Below, one piece after another: positions 6,778 through 13,748 of a DNA stretch of 14,176 nt; position 1 is the stretch's first letter; the number at the start of each line of letters is the position of its first letter. The position numbers were made by a program, and so were the translations under genes. The notes beneath the pieces were generated by a model. That model worked only from the letters and a program-made list of their open reading frames with translations, did no database searches and was not told the origin of the DNA. Source of the stretch: Candidatus Izemoplasma sp. (GTDB taxonomy: Bacteria; Bacillota_I; Bacilli_A; Izemoplasmatales; Izemoplasmataceae); NCBI GenBank assembly GCA_007123975.1, contig SLFZ01000077.1:1-14176 (forward strand). The letters run 5' to 3'.

Positions 6778-7586
6778 GTGTTGAAATGGTTTCGTAAGAA
6801 GCGTTCGACAGCGTGTTGCCGGTTGGTGTGCGGACTGATGATGTCGGCGACCTCTAAGAGTCCTTCGTGGGCGTTTTTCATCGCCACTCCGAGCCCGGCC
6901 CACTCGAGCATCTCGATGTCGTTGTGGCCGTCGCCAAAGGCGATGACATCGTCGCGTTCAAACCCCAACTTTTCCGCCACAAAGGCAAGGGCCTTACCTT
7001 TGTTGGTTTTCGGGGTGTATAACTCGATGATAAACCGGTAATCATCGCCCCAGTTGCGAACGAGGATGTCGTTGGGGTAATGTTTTTTAACGTAGGATTC
7101 AATGTATTGTCCGCGGTGCTTATGCGCGACCACGATGAAGCCGTGCGGGTCGGAGGGCAGGGTTTCATTGAAGGGTCCAACGTGCAACTTCGCCCCGTTA
7201 AAATAATGAAGCAGGCCCATGATGTCCTCGCGTTTTTCAAGCAAGTAGATGTCGTCTTTGATTTCACAAAACGCATTGTCAATGTGTTGGCGGTTGGATT
7301 CAAAGATATCCAGGACTTTATCGCGATCAACATGGTGGCCAACTTCCTTAAAATCAGGGTTGCCGCGCCATGAAATCAACCCGCCGTTATAATTGATCAT
7401 CGGCGTGTTTAACTCAAGCATGCGATAAAAACGCTCGCTGCTTCGGTAAGGGCGACCGGTCGCAATGACGAGCGTGTGGCCTTGGGCTTGGAGGCTTTTC
7501 AAGTAGTCGACCGCGCGAGGAAGCAGCGTATCCCAATCATACAGTAACGTTCCATCGAGGTCGAGCGCTATCAAGTGTTTTTTCAT
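6768..7586 (-). CDS. Cof-type HAD-family phosphatase (subfamily IIB)
   Basis: A cytoplasmic hydrolase of 272 residues. All four HAD motifs are visible: I, DLDGT (9-13), with the nucleophile Asp9 and acid/base Asp11; II, Thr43 in ATGRP; III, a Lys in TNKGKAL (194-200); IV, FGDGHNDIEML (217-227) for Mg binding. The C2-type cap lies between motifs II and III (about 85-190). Cof-type enzymes dephosphorylate sugar phosphates, flavin or pyridoxal precursors with broad specificity, so the substrate cannot be read here. I chose ATG 7586 over a TTG at 7616 because the predicted transcript begins near 7598, downstream of the TTG, and GGTGAT precedes the ATG. It is the only minus-strand gene, wedged between two plus-strand operons, convergent with ftsY's operon and divergent from the next. 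Confidence 0.93.
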   Translation of the reverse strand: MKKHLIALDLDGTLLYDWDTLLPRAVDYLKSLQAQGHTLVIATGRPYRSSERFYRMLELNTPMINYNGGLISWRGNPDFKEVGHHVDRDKVLDIFESNRQHIDNAFCEIKDDIYLLEKREDIMGLLHYFNGAKLHVGPFNETLPSDPHGFIVVAHKHRGQYIESYVKKHYPNDILVRNWGDDYRFIIELYTPKTNKGKALAFVAEKLGFERDDVIAFGDGHNDIEMLEWAGLGVAMKNAHEGLLEVADIISPHTNRQHAVERFLRNHFNTKK

Positions 7587-7604
7587 GAAATAATCACCGA
7601 AGGT

Positions 7605-7633
7605 ATTATCGCACAAACGACGGTTTTTGGCAA
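7605..7633 (-). promoter_or_regulatory. Promoter of the HAD phosphatase gene
   Basis: On the minus strand: -35 TTGCCA (complement of 7628-7633), 17-base spacer, -10 GATAAT (complement of 7605-7610) preceded by TGC. Predicted start near 7598. The -35 box lies in one arm of the palindrome at 7629-7646. Confidence 0.7.
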
Positions 7634-7646
7634 ACTATTGTTTGCC
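7629..7646. promoter_or_regulatory. Perfect palindrome between divergent promoters, candidate operator
   Basis: GGCAAAC (7629-7635), spacer TATT, GTTTGCC (7640-7646). It overlaps the -35 box of the minus-strand HAD gene and lies about 40 to 57 bases upstream of the predicted start of the plus-strand operon. It is outside both predicted transcripts, so it is more likely a protein-binding site than an RNA hairpin. The regulator is not in view. Confidence 0.5.
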
Positions 7647-7670
7647 CTTGCGGGTTTTCGCCATGTCTTG

Positions 7671-7679
7671 TGATATAAT
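7671..7679 (+). promoter_or_regulatory. Extended -10 promoter of the seven-gene operon
   Basis: TGATATAAT at 7671-7679 is a perfect extended -10. No good -35 is at 16-18 bases; TTGCGG at 7648-7653 is at 20. Predicted start near 7686, about 22 bases before the ATG at 7708, with AAAGGAG at 7693-7699 between. Genes from here to 13644 overlap or are spaced by 0-4 bases. Confidence 0.65.
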
Positions 7680-7707
7680 GAAGGAAGCAGGGAAAGGAGT
7701 GAACGGG

Positions 7708-8439
7708 ATGGAATATTTCACCACGTTAATCACGTTTTTGTTGGGGCTTTTTTCCGGGTTTATCCTGTTTGCCCTATTGTACACCTATTTCGTCGTCCGC
7801 GGGCGAGGCATTGATAAGGACTGGCGCAAACGGCACGCCACGGATGTTGACGATGAAGAGCTCAAAGCCATCGTCAAAGCAAAACAAGACGCTTACAAGC
7901 AAGGCAAGAAGAAGGGCCAAAGCCCGACGCGCTTGGTGCTCGATCTTTCCATCGAGATGGTCGACGACATCGCCCGCAGCTATTTTCCAAAATCAAAATA
8001 CCCCACCTTAGAACTCAGCGTCGACGAGATGTTGGCGCTCAACCACTACATCGCCAAACGCATTGAAAACATACTCAATCAACCGGTGCTTCGCAACACC
8101 CGGAACCTCCGGGTCACCAAAATTGTCAGGATGTATGAAACCCAACGCGCCATCTCACAAGCGAAAGTTGTCAAGGCGGCTCGCAGCAAGGCCGTGAAAA
8201 AAACCATGAAATACACGATGGGCGCGATTAACTTCATGAATCCCGCGTATTGGTTCCGCCGCCTCGTCATTAACAAAAGCGTTGATCTCGTTACCACCCA
8301 CATCGCGCTTATGAGCCTCGCCATCGTCGGCGAGGAAACCATCAAGGTTTATTCCAAGAAGCTGTTTGACAAAGACGTTGAACTCGATTTGGTCGACCAA
8401 GAACTTCGCGCGCTTGAGGCTGACGATGAGGATGCCTAA
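7708..8439 (+). CDS. Membrane-anchored protein of unknown function, head of ytpP-sftA operon
   Basis: I do not recognise this 243-residue protein. Residues 3-30 form one long N-terminal transmembrane helix (FTTLITFLLGLFSGFILFALLYTYFVV), followed by RGRG and a strongly charged helical region (31-70, many Lys and Asp/Glu), so the body is probably cytoplasmic. The rest looks mainly helical. A cluster at 176-220 (FMNPAYWFRRLVINK, then a moderately hydrophobic VDLVTTHIALMSLAIVGEETIKVYSKKLF) could be a membrane-associated amphipathic segment or a second weak membrane pass. The C-terminus is acidic (EADDEDA). The start ATG is 8 bases after AAAGGAG; an in-frame frame extension upstream to 7627 lies before the predicted transcription start. 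Its stop overlaps the ytpP start by 14 bases. Sharing an operon with a soluble FtsK-type translocase, it might be a membrane partner for it, which is inference only. Confidence 0.85.
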   Translation: MEYFTTLITFLLGLFSGFILFALLYTYFVVRGRGIDKDWRKRHATDVDDEELKAIVKAKQDAYKQGKKKGQSPTRLVLDLSIEMVDDIARSYFPKSKYPTLELSVDEMLALNHYIAKRIENILNQPVLRNTRNLRVTKIVRMYETQRAISQAKVVKAARSKAVKKTMKYTMGAINFMNPAYWFRRLVINKSVDLVTTHIALMSLAIVGEETIKVYSKKLFDKDVELDLVDQELRALEADDEDA

Positions 8440-8740
8440 CCTAGTCCCATCACAAGGCCTCGTGATCATTTACATCAAAAGCGATTGGTGCGCCGACTGT
8501 GCCCACAGCGACGTATACTGGCCCTACATCGAAAAAATGTATCCACGCGCGACATGCCTCCGCATCAACCGTGACGACATGCCGGAGGTTACGGAGCGTT
8601 TTAAACCCGAGGGCGTGCCGGCCTACATCGTGTATCAAGACAGCCATGAAATCGCCCGTTACGATGACAAACAACGCAAAACCTTTGAACAAGTCAAGAC
8701 GTTTTTAGACACCGCAATCGCCAAAGGAAGTGACCGTTGA
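8426..8740 (+). CDS. ytpP: YtpP-like thioredoxin-family protein
   Basis: A 104-residue single-domain thioredoxin fold. The redox motif is WCADC (Cys22 and Cys25) after the strand LVIIYIKSD; the cis-proline is Pro65 in GVPAYIVY; DDKQRKTFEQVKTFL closes the domain. The WCxDC motif, the INRDDMPEV segment and the RYDDKQRKT end match my memory of Bacillus YtpP, a cytoplasmic bacilliredoxin/thioredoxin-like protein. In Bacillus subtilis ytpP also lies close to ytpT (sftA), and the FtsK-type gene follows directly here, which strengthens the call. GAGG at 8415-8418 favours ATG 8426; ATG 8432 is possible. The stop shares one base with the next start. Likely roles are reduction of low-molecular-weight thiol mixed disulfides, but the substrate is not shown. 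Confidence 0.85.
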   Translation: MRMPNLVPSQGLVIIYIKSDWCADCAHSDVYWPYIEKMYPRATCLRINRDDMPEVTERFKPEGVPAYIVYQDSHEIARYDDKQRKTFEQVKTFLDTAIAKGSDR

Positions 8741-10764
8741 TGTTTTTCAAACGCAAACGCAAACTTAAACCCCCGCTCGCTCGCACACCCGATGAGACCC
8801 CTTTCCAAGTGTATGAGATCTTAGAGCCCGAAGAAAAACGGACCTACCGAGGCAACCGCTTCGTCAGTCCGATTTTTGGCAAGCATGCCAAAGACGAAGT
8901 CGTCATTCCCATCATGACCGACCAAAAACGCGATCTCGACAAACTCGACTCCTTCCGTGCCAAACCAAAACTCACCAAGGAACAACTCATTGAGAAGTAC
9001 GGCACCGCCTACCCCGAGTTCGACCTTGTGCGCGGAAAGAACCTCCAAGAAGCGCTCGATTCCCAAGGCAAACCAAAAGAGCGCCCCGTTAAAGCCACCG
9101 TCATTGAAGGCACACCAGAAAGCGGGACAGAACCCACCACCCAACCCCAACCAGACACCAATGGAAACAACGCCTTCACCACACCACAAGCACCTAAGAC
9201 GCCTTCAGAGCCGGCGCCAACTGAACCTCAGAAAGAAGAACCAAACGGAGACATTGTTGAGCCGGGCACCACCGAGGAGCCAACGCCCGAAGACGACGCC
9301 TCGTCAATGACTCCAAAAGAAGGGTTTGTCCGTTCAGATGCCAAAGCGCTTGAAAACTACCGCATTCCACCGATGTCGCTTATATCAAAACCGCAAGAAA
9401 GCCCACCCGATCTTACCAAATCGATTCAAAAGCACATCGACATTCTCGATAAAACCTTCGCCGAGTTTAACGTCGGCGCATCGGTCATCAAACACACCCA
9501 AGGCCCCACCGTCACCCGCTATGAAGTGGTGCTCGACAAAGGCGTCAACGTCAAAAAAGTTACGGCACTGCAAGATAACTTAAAAATGGCACTTGCGGCT
9601 AAGGAAATACGTATTGAAGCACCAATCCCCGGAAAATCCACCGTCGGCATCGAAGTCCCCAACGAAATCAAACAAACGGTCCATTTCGCCGACATCATCG
9701 ACCATTCCCGCTTCATCAAAGCGGCTCAACCCCTCACCATCGCCCTCGGCCTCGACATCGACGGAAGCCCCGTCTATGCTTCCATCCGTTCGATGCCACA
9801 TGGGCTCGTGGCCGGTCAAACCGGCAGCGGGAAAAGCGTCTGCATCAACACGGTGCTGATGAGCCTTTTGCTTAAATACACACCAAGCGAACTCAAACTT
9901 ATCCTTATCGACCCGAAGATGGTCGAACTCAGCAGCTACAACGACATACCCCACCTCATCACCCCCGTCATCACCGATTCCAAAGCCGCCACCGCGGCCT
10001 TACGATGGGTGGTTGAGGAAATGGATCGGCGCTTCAACACCTTCGCCGAAACCCGCGTCCGTGACATCGACGCCTACAACCAAAGCACCGACAACCCCGA
10101 AGACAAAATGCCCTACATCGTCATCGTCGTCGATGAACTTTCCGACCTGATGATGGTGTCAAGCCAACACGTCGAAGATGCCATCAAGCGCCTGACGCAA
10201 AAAGCACGGGCCTGCGGCATTCACTTAATCATCGCCACACAACGTCCCTCGACCGACGTCATCAAAGGCACCATTAAGTCCAACATTCCTACCCGCATCG
10301 CTTTCAGCGTCGCCAGCCACGTTGACTCACAAACCATCATCGACGCCAGCGGCGCCGACAAACTGCTCGGCCGCGGCGACATGTTGTTTGCGACGAACGG
10401 ACAGGGAAAAATCCGCGTCCAAGGCGCTTACATCAGCGACGATGACATCGACAAAGTCACCACCTACATTCGCCAGCAGATGAAACCCAATTATCTGTTC
10501 GACCAAGAAACCTTGGCGAAAAACGTTGCTAAAGCGCTCGAACGCGACGAGTATTTTGACGACGTCGCCCGTTACGTCGTCACCGAACAAGAAGCCTCCA
10601 TCAACAAAATCAGCAAACGTTTCGGCATCGGCTTTAACCGGGCCCAAAGCATCGTCGAAGGCCTTGAAGAGCTGGGTGTCGTAAGCGAAAACCTTGGCTC
10701 ACGTGCCCGCGAGGTGCTTGTTGCCGAGGACGCGCTCGATGAACTGCTAACCAAACACAGGTGA
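8740..10764 (+). CDS. sftA: FtsK/SpoIIIE-family DNA translocase without membrane segments (SftA-like)
   Basis: A hexameric ATP-driven double-stranded DNA pump for moving chromosome DNA away from the division site and aiding dimer resolution. 674 residues, with no transmembrane helix: the N-terminus is basic (MFFKRKRKLK) and includes FVSPIFG (41-47), reminiscent of the short SPI[YF]G motif in Bacillus SftA (YtpT), the soluble paralogue of SpoIIIE. Residues about 120-190 form a Pro/Thr/Glu-rich linker. The alpha domain runs from about 225 to 320, the RecA-like motor from about 335 with Walker A GQTGSGKS (359-366) and Walker B VIVVDELSD (Asp465, Glu466), then TQRPSTDVIKG. The C-terminal gamma winged helix (about 600-670) contains ASINKISKRFGIGFNRAQSIVEGLEELG, the KOPS/SRS-reading module. 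ATG 8740 overlaps the ytpP stop; TTG 8737 is an alternative. Whether a second, membrane-bound FtsK exists elsewhere cannot be seen here. Confidence 0.9.
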   Translation: MFFKRKRKLKPPLARTPDETPFQVYEILEPEEKRTYRGNRFVSPIFGKHAKDEVVIPIMTDQKRDLDKLDSFRAKPKLTKEQLIEKYGTAYPEFDLVRGKNLQEALDSQGKPKERPVKATVIEGTPESGTEPTTQPQPDTNGNNAFTTPQAPKTPSEPAPTEPQKEEPNGDIVEPGTTEEPTPEDDASSMTPKEGFVRSDAKALENYRIPPMSLISKPQESPPDLTKSIQKHIDILDKTFAEFNVGASVIKHTQGPTVTRYEVVLDKGVNVKKVTALQDNLKMALAAKEIRIEAPIPGKSTVGIEVPNEIKQTVHFADIIDHSRFIKAAQPLTIALGLDIDGSPVYASIRSMPHGLVAGQTGSGKSVCINTVLMSLLLKYTPSELKLILIDPKMVELSSYNDIPHLITPVITDSKAATAALRWVVEEMDRRFNTFAETRVRDIDAYNQSTDNPEDKMPYIVIVVDELSDLMMVSSQHVEDAIKRLTQKARACGIHLIIATQRPSTDVIKGTIKSNIPTRIAFSVASHVDSQTIIDASGADKLLGRGDMLFATNGQGKIRVQGAYISDDDIDKVTTYIRQQMKPNYLFDQETLAKNVAKALERDEYFDDVARYVVTEQEASINKISKRFGIGFNRAQSIVEGLEELGVVSENLGSRAREVLVAEDALDELLTKHR

Positions 10765-10768
10765 TGTC

Positions 10769-11611
10769 ATGACACAGCCTTCCATCGACGGGTATTTTAA
10801 TCCCGCACAACGCGAAACCCTACGCCGGCGCGACCGCGTGGAGTTCATGCAAAAAAAACTAAAAAAACGCCTGGTCAAGGCGTTTTTCGGCATTTCCATT
10901 ATCGCGATTTTACCCATCGTATTTCCAGTGCAACGCGACTTTGACCTGATTCATAACGCCACGCCTTTTATCGCTGTGGTGGCTTTAGTGGCGTTTTATG
11001 TGCTCGTGGTGCTCATGACTGCCCTTTCAAAGCGTTTGCGTGAGAGCGAGCGCGGTGAGCGCACCGTCTCACGCCACACCGACGCCCTTGACTTCACCAA
11101 CTTTCTGTTGGGTGTCTTCGCTTTCTTCACGATTGTCAATGCCTTTTTCTTCTCTTTGGCAAGCATCGCCATCGACAACAGCGACAGCATGCTTCCAACG
11201 CTTGCACCGGGCGATCAACTGATTATACGCCACGTCGGCATCACCTATGAACGGGGCGACATCGTTGTGGCCCGCATCGACGATGCGACCTACTACGTCA
11301 AACGCATCGTCGGGGTACCGGGTGACACCATCGCCTGCGTTGGACACTCGCTTATCATCACCGCCGCCGCCGGCGTGATGTTTACCCTGGAAGAACCCTA
11401 CCTCACCAACCCAAGCGGCACGTGTTCAGGGTTGTTGGAGGAAGGAAGCACGGTTGAACTGGGTCCCGATGAATATTTCCTTCTCGGTGACAACCGCCCG
11501 GTTTCAAGCGATTCGCGCGACAGCGACATTGGTGCCATACCGAAAGAACGACTCCACGGCAAAATCATTTTCCGCACCATGCCAATTGGCGGTTTTGGGA
11601 GGGTGGATTAG
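10769..11611 (+). CDS. lepB: Signal peptidase I with three N-terminal membrane helices
   Basis: Membrane serine protease that removes signal peptides from exported proteins using a Ser/Lys dyad. Catalytic Ser140 lies in NSDSMLPTLAPGDQL, the general base Lys178 in YYVKRIVGVPGD, and the C-terminal box is LGDNRPVSSDSRDSDIG (239-255). Length is 280 residues, longer than the roughly 180-residue single-span SipS type. The extra part is a charged N-terminus and two added helices: about 37-53, 66-86 and 110-133, the last leading into the protease domain outside the membrane. Between helices 2 and 3 lies a basic, cytoplasmic loop (SKRLRESERGER), consistent with the positive-inside rule. AGGTGA at 10759-10764 overlaps the stop of the translocase gene and precedes the ATG by four bases. 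With ffh upstream the window holds both targeting and processing of exported proteins. Confidence 0.93.
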   Translation: MTQPSIDGYFNPAQRETLRRRDRVEFMQKKLKKRLVKAFFGISIIAILPIVFPVQRDFDLIHNATPFIAVVALVAFYVLVVLMTALSKRLRESERGERTVSRHTDALDFTNFLLGVFAFFTIVNAFFFSLASIAIDNSDSMLPTLAPGDQLIIRHVGITYERGDIVVARIDDATYYVKRIVGVPGDTIACVGHSLIITAAAGVMFTLEEPYLTNPSGTCSGLLEEGSTVELGPDEYFLLGDNRPVSSDSRDSDIGAIPKERLHGKIIFRTMPIGGFGRVD

Positions 11612-12475
11612 ATGACAACCATCCAATGGTTTCCCGGCCACATGGCCAAAGCAAAGCGACAAATTGCGGCGCGACTGAAACTCACCGACATCGTCTTTGA
11701 GCTTCGCGACGCGCGCGCACCAAAGACGACAATGAATCCGATGCTGATGGAGTTGATTGGAAATCGACCGCGCATCGTCCTCCTAACCAAGGCGGATCTA
11801 GCGGACAAGAAACCCCTTGACGCCTGGCTTTCTCATCTAAAAAAGCAAGACATCAGCGCCATGGCAATCAACGCCAAGGCCGGACTGCCAGTCGATGCCT
11901 TGGTCAAAGAAAGCCGTCGACTCCTAAAAGACAAACTTGACAAAGACGCCAAGCGCGGCCTTAAACCAAGGCCGCTTCGGGCGATGATTGTCGGCGTGCC
12001 CAACGTCGGCAAAAGCACCCTGATCAACAAACTTGTCTCCCGACGCGCGACGAACGTCGGCGCCGTCCCCGGCATCACCAAACACCTTCAGGTCATTCGC
12101 ATTCACGAAGACCTCGAGCTTCTCGATACGCCGGGGTTGCTGTGGCCGAAGTTCGACGACCAAGAGGCCGCGAAAAAGTTGGTGCTTATCGGGTCTTTAA
12201 AAGATTCTGTCGTCGCTTTAGACGACGTCGTCATTAGCGCATTCACATTCCTCGCCACCCACTACAAGCAAGCCTTTGATGCACGCTATGGCATCGATGC
12301 CGACCCTGACAATCCGATGGACATTTTTGATGCCATCGGCAAGCGGCGCGGGTGCCTGAAAAAAGGTGGAGAGATCGATTATGACCGCGTCATGGAAATC
12401 TTTCTTGACGATTTTCGGAACGCCCGTTTCGGTTCTGTCATGCTCGATGTATTAGAGGACGATGCGGATGTATGA
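11612..12475 (+). CDS. rbgA: Ribosome biogenesis GTPase RbgA (YlqF)
   Basis: RbgA drives a late step of 50S subunit assembly, helping incorporate uL16 and neighbouring proteins, with GTPase activity stimulated by the subunit. The circularly permuted GTPase order is plain: G4 TKADL (59-63) comes first, then G1 GVPNVGKST (128-136), the G2 region near GAVPGITK (150-157) and G3 DTPGLLWPK (172-180). The N-terminus IQWFPGHMAKAKR contains the histidine (His10 here) known in the family to act in hydrolysis. The C-terminal helical, ANTAR-like domain runs from about 200. 287 residues is the usual length. The start directly follows the lepB stop with GGAGG at 11598-11602 upstream. It overlaps rnhB by eight bases, the same rbgA-rnhB order as in Bacillus. 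Confidence 0.96.
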   Translation: MTTIQWFPGHMAKAKRQIAARLKLTDIVFELRDARAPKTTMNPMLMELIGNRPRIVLLTKADLADKKPLDAWLSHLKKQDISAMAINAKAGLPVDALVKESRRLLKDKLDKDAKRGLKPRPLRAMIVGVPNVGKSTLINKLVSRRATNVGAVPGITKHLQVIRIHEDLELLDTPGLLWPKFDDQEAAKKLVLIGSLKDSVVALDDVVISAFTFLATHYKQAFDARYGIDADPDNPMDIFDAIGKRRGCLKKGGEIDYDRVMEIFLDDFRNARFGSVMLDVLEDDADV

Positions 12476-13097
12476 TTACGAGCGTCCGCTTTGGCAGCGT
12501 GAGCAGTGCGTTACCGGCACCGATGAAGTCGGGCGAGGACCACTGGCCGGACCCGTGGTTTGCGCCGCGGTGGTGCTCGACCCAGAAGTGACGATCGAGG
12601 GTCTTGCCGACTCGAAGACTCTGAGCCAAGGCAAACGCGAAATGCTTGATGGGCTGATTCGCCAACACGCAAGAGCCGTGTCGGTGGTGTTTATCAATGC
12701 CCGTGAAATTGACCGCATCAACATCTTACAAGCGACGCGAGAGGGCATGAAAAGGGCAGTTGAAAGCTTACCCTTGGATGTGGACCATGTGCTCGTTGAT
12801 GCCCTCACCCTAGACATCGATACACCTCAAACCAGCCTTATCAAAGGCGATCAGCGAAGCGCCTCAATCGCCGCCGCGAGCATCGTCGCCAAGGTTGCCA
12901 GAGACAACCACATGCTTGCGATGGCGGCGCGCTACCCGGCCTACGGCTTCGATCGACACAAGGGATATCCGACCAAAGCGCACCTTGCGGCGCTCGACCA
13001 ACACGGTGTATCGCCTTTGCACCGGCGAACGTTTGGGCCGGTGGCGAAGCGACTAAAGCCCCATCTATCCCTGGAGGTGACATCCGATGAAAATTGA
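12468..13097 (+). CDS. rnhB: Ribonuclease HII
   Basis: RNase HII cuts the RNA strand of RNA-DNA hybrids and removes single ribonucleotides misincorporated into DNA. In this 209-residue form, catalytic Asp19 and Glu20 lie in GTDEVGRGPLAGPVV, Asp111 in VLVDALTLD and a further acidic site Asp146 in SIVAKVARD; KGDQRSASIAAASIVAK and YGFDRHKGYPTKAH are family signatures. Two in-frame ATGs compete, 12462 and 12468. The ribosome site AGAGGA ends at 12459, only two bases before the first but eight before the second, so I chose 12468. The overlap with rbgA is eight bases and with tsaC eleven, so the three are translated from one message. Confidence 0.95.
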   Translation: MYDYERPLWQREQCVTGTDEVGRGPLAGPVVCAAVVLDPEVTIEGLADSKTLSQGKREMLDGLIRQHARAVSVVFINAREIDRINILQATREGMKRAVESLPLDVDHVLVDALTLDIDTPQTSLIKGDQRSASIAAASIVAKVARDNHMLAMAARYPAYGFDRHKGYPTKAHLAALDQHGVSPLHRRTFGPVAKRLKPHLSLEVTSDEN

Positions 13098-13644
13098 TTT
13101 AGAAACCTTGCTTACGAAAACCATCGCCGACGAAATCGTCGTGTTTCCAACCGACACCGTTTACGGGATCGGATGCCGCCTAGATAGTCAACACGGTGTG
13201 GAAAAAATCTATGCACTCAAACGTCGAGAAGGAAAAAAAGCACTGCCCGTGCTCATTGGAAACCTTGATGAGGCGAAACGTCTAAGCGAAAATTTCGAGT
13301 CCTTTGAATCGCTCGCCCGCGCCCACTGGCCCGGGGCATTAACGCTTGTGGTCCGAAAGAGCGACGCCGTGCCTGGTTATGTTACTAGAGGGCTTGATAC
13401 GGTCGGATTGAGAATTCCTGATGATCCGATTGCCCGCGCCATATTAAACCGATTCGGCCCGATGGCGGTGACCAGTTTAAACCTTTCGAACGAACCGCCT
13501 ATTATGCGTTTTGACGACGTCAAACCGTTCATGTCGGACGTCGACTACGTCATTGACGGCGGCAATCTCAAAAGCGTCAGTTCCACCGTCTACGATGTGG
13601 AAAACCGAAAAACCTTACGCCAAGGCACGGTTGTCATACGATAA
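13087..13644 (+). CDS. tsaC: L-threonylcarbamoyladenylate synthase (TsaC/YrdC family, YwlC)
   Basis: The enzyme makes threonylcarbamoyl-AMP from threonine, bicarbonate and ATP, the first step of the t6A modification at position 37 of ANN-decoding tRNAs. The single YrdC domain of 185 residues shows PTDTVYGIG (21-29), the KRREGKKALPVLI segment (45-57) that contacts ATP, HWPGALTLV (80-88), VGLRIPDD (106-113), and TSLNLSNEPP (129-138). It has no C-terminal Sua5 domain, so it is of the short TsaC type; Bacillus YwlC is the longer Sua5 form, hence the general symbol. GGAGGTGA at 13073-13080 sets the start. Last gene of the seven-gene operon; no clear terminator follows. In many Firmicutes this gene is close to prfA-prmC and rpiB. 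Confidence 0.93.
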   Translation: MKIDLETLLTKTIADEIVVFPTDTVYGIGCRLDSQHGVEKIYALKRREGKKALPVLIGNLDEAKRLSENFESFESLARAHWPGALTLVVRKSDAVPGYVTRGLDTVGLRIPDDPIARAILNRFGPMAVTSLNLSNEPPIMRFDDVKPFMSDVDYVIDGGNLKSVSSTVYDVENRKTLRQGTVVIR

Positions 13645-13686
13645 CGAAAGAAACTAAACCCATAATATATTAATATAGGAAAAAGG

Positions 13687-13714
13687 TTGTTTTATCGACC
13701 GCTTTTGTTATAAT
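13687..13714 (+). promoter_or_regulatory. Promoter of rpiB
   Basis: -35-like TTGTTT (13687-13692), a 16-base spacer, and extended -10 TGTTATAAT (13706-13714). Predicted start near 13721, with GAGGTGA at 13738-13744 before the ATG. It lies in a 104-base AT-richer gap after tsaC, so rpiB can be expressed independently of the upstream operon. Confidence 0.7.
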
Positions 13715-13748
13715 TGTAATGAAAAAAACGCGTCAGCGAGGTGAAACG

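Noticed and set aside
7587..7616. TTG start 10 codons upstream for the HAD phosphatase
   Set aside because: It is upstream of the predicted transcription start near 7598 and the added residues are not part of the HAD fold, which begins MKKHLIALDLDGT.
13655..13686. AT-rich stretch with small palindromes after tsaC, considered as terminator or att site
   Set aside because: No stable stem with a T-run and no repeat partner elsewhere; ordinary AT-rich promoter upstream sequence is sufficient.
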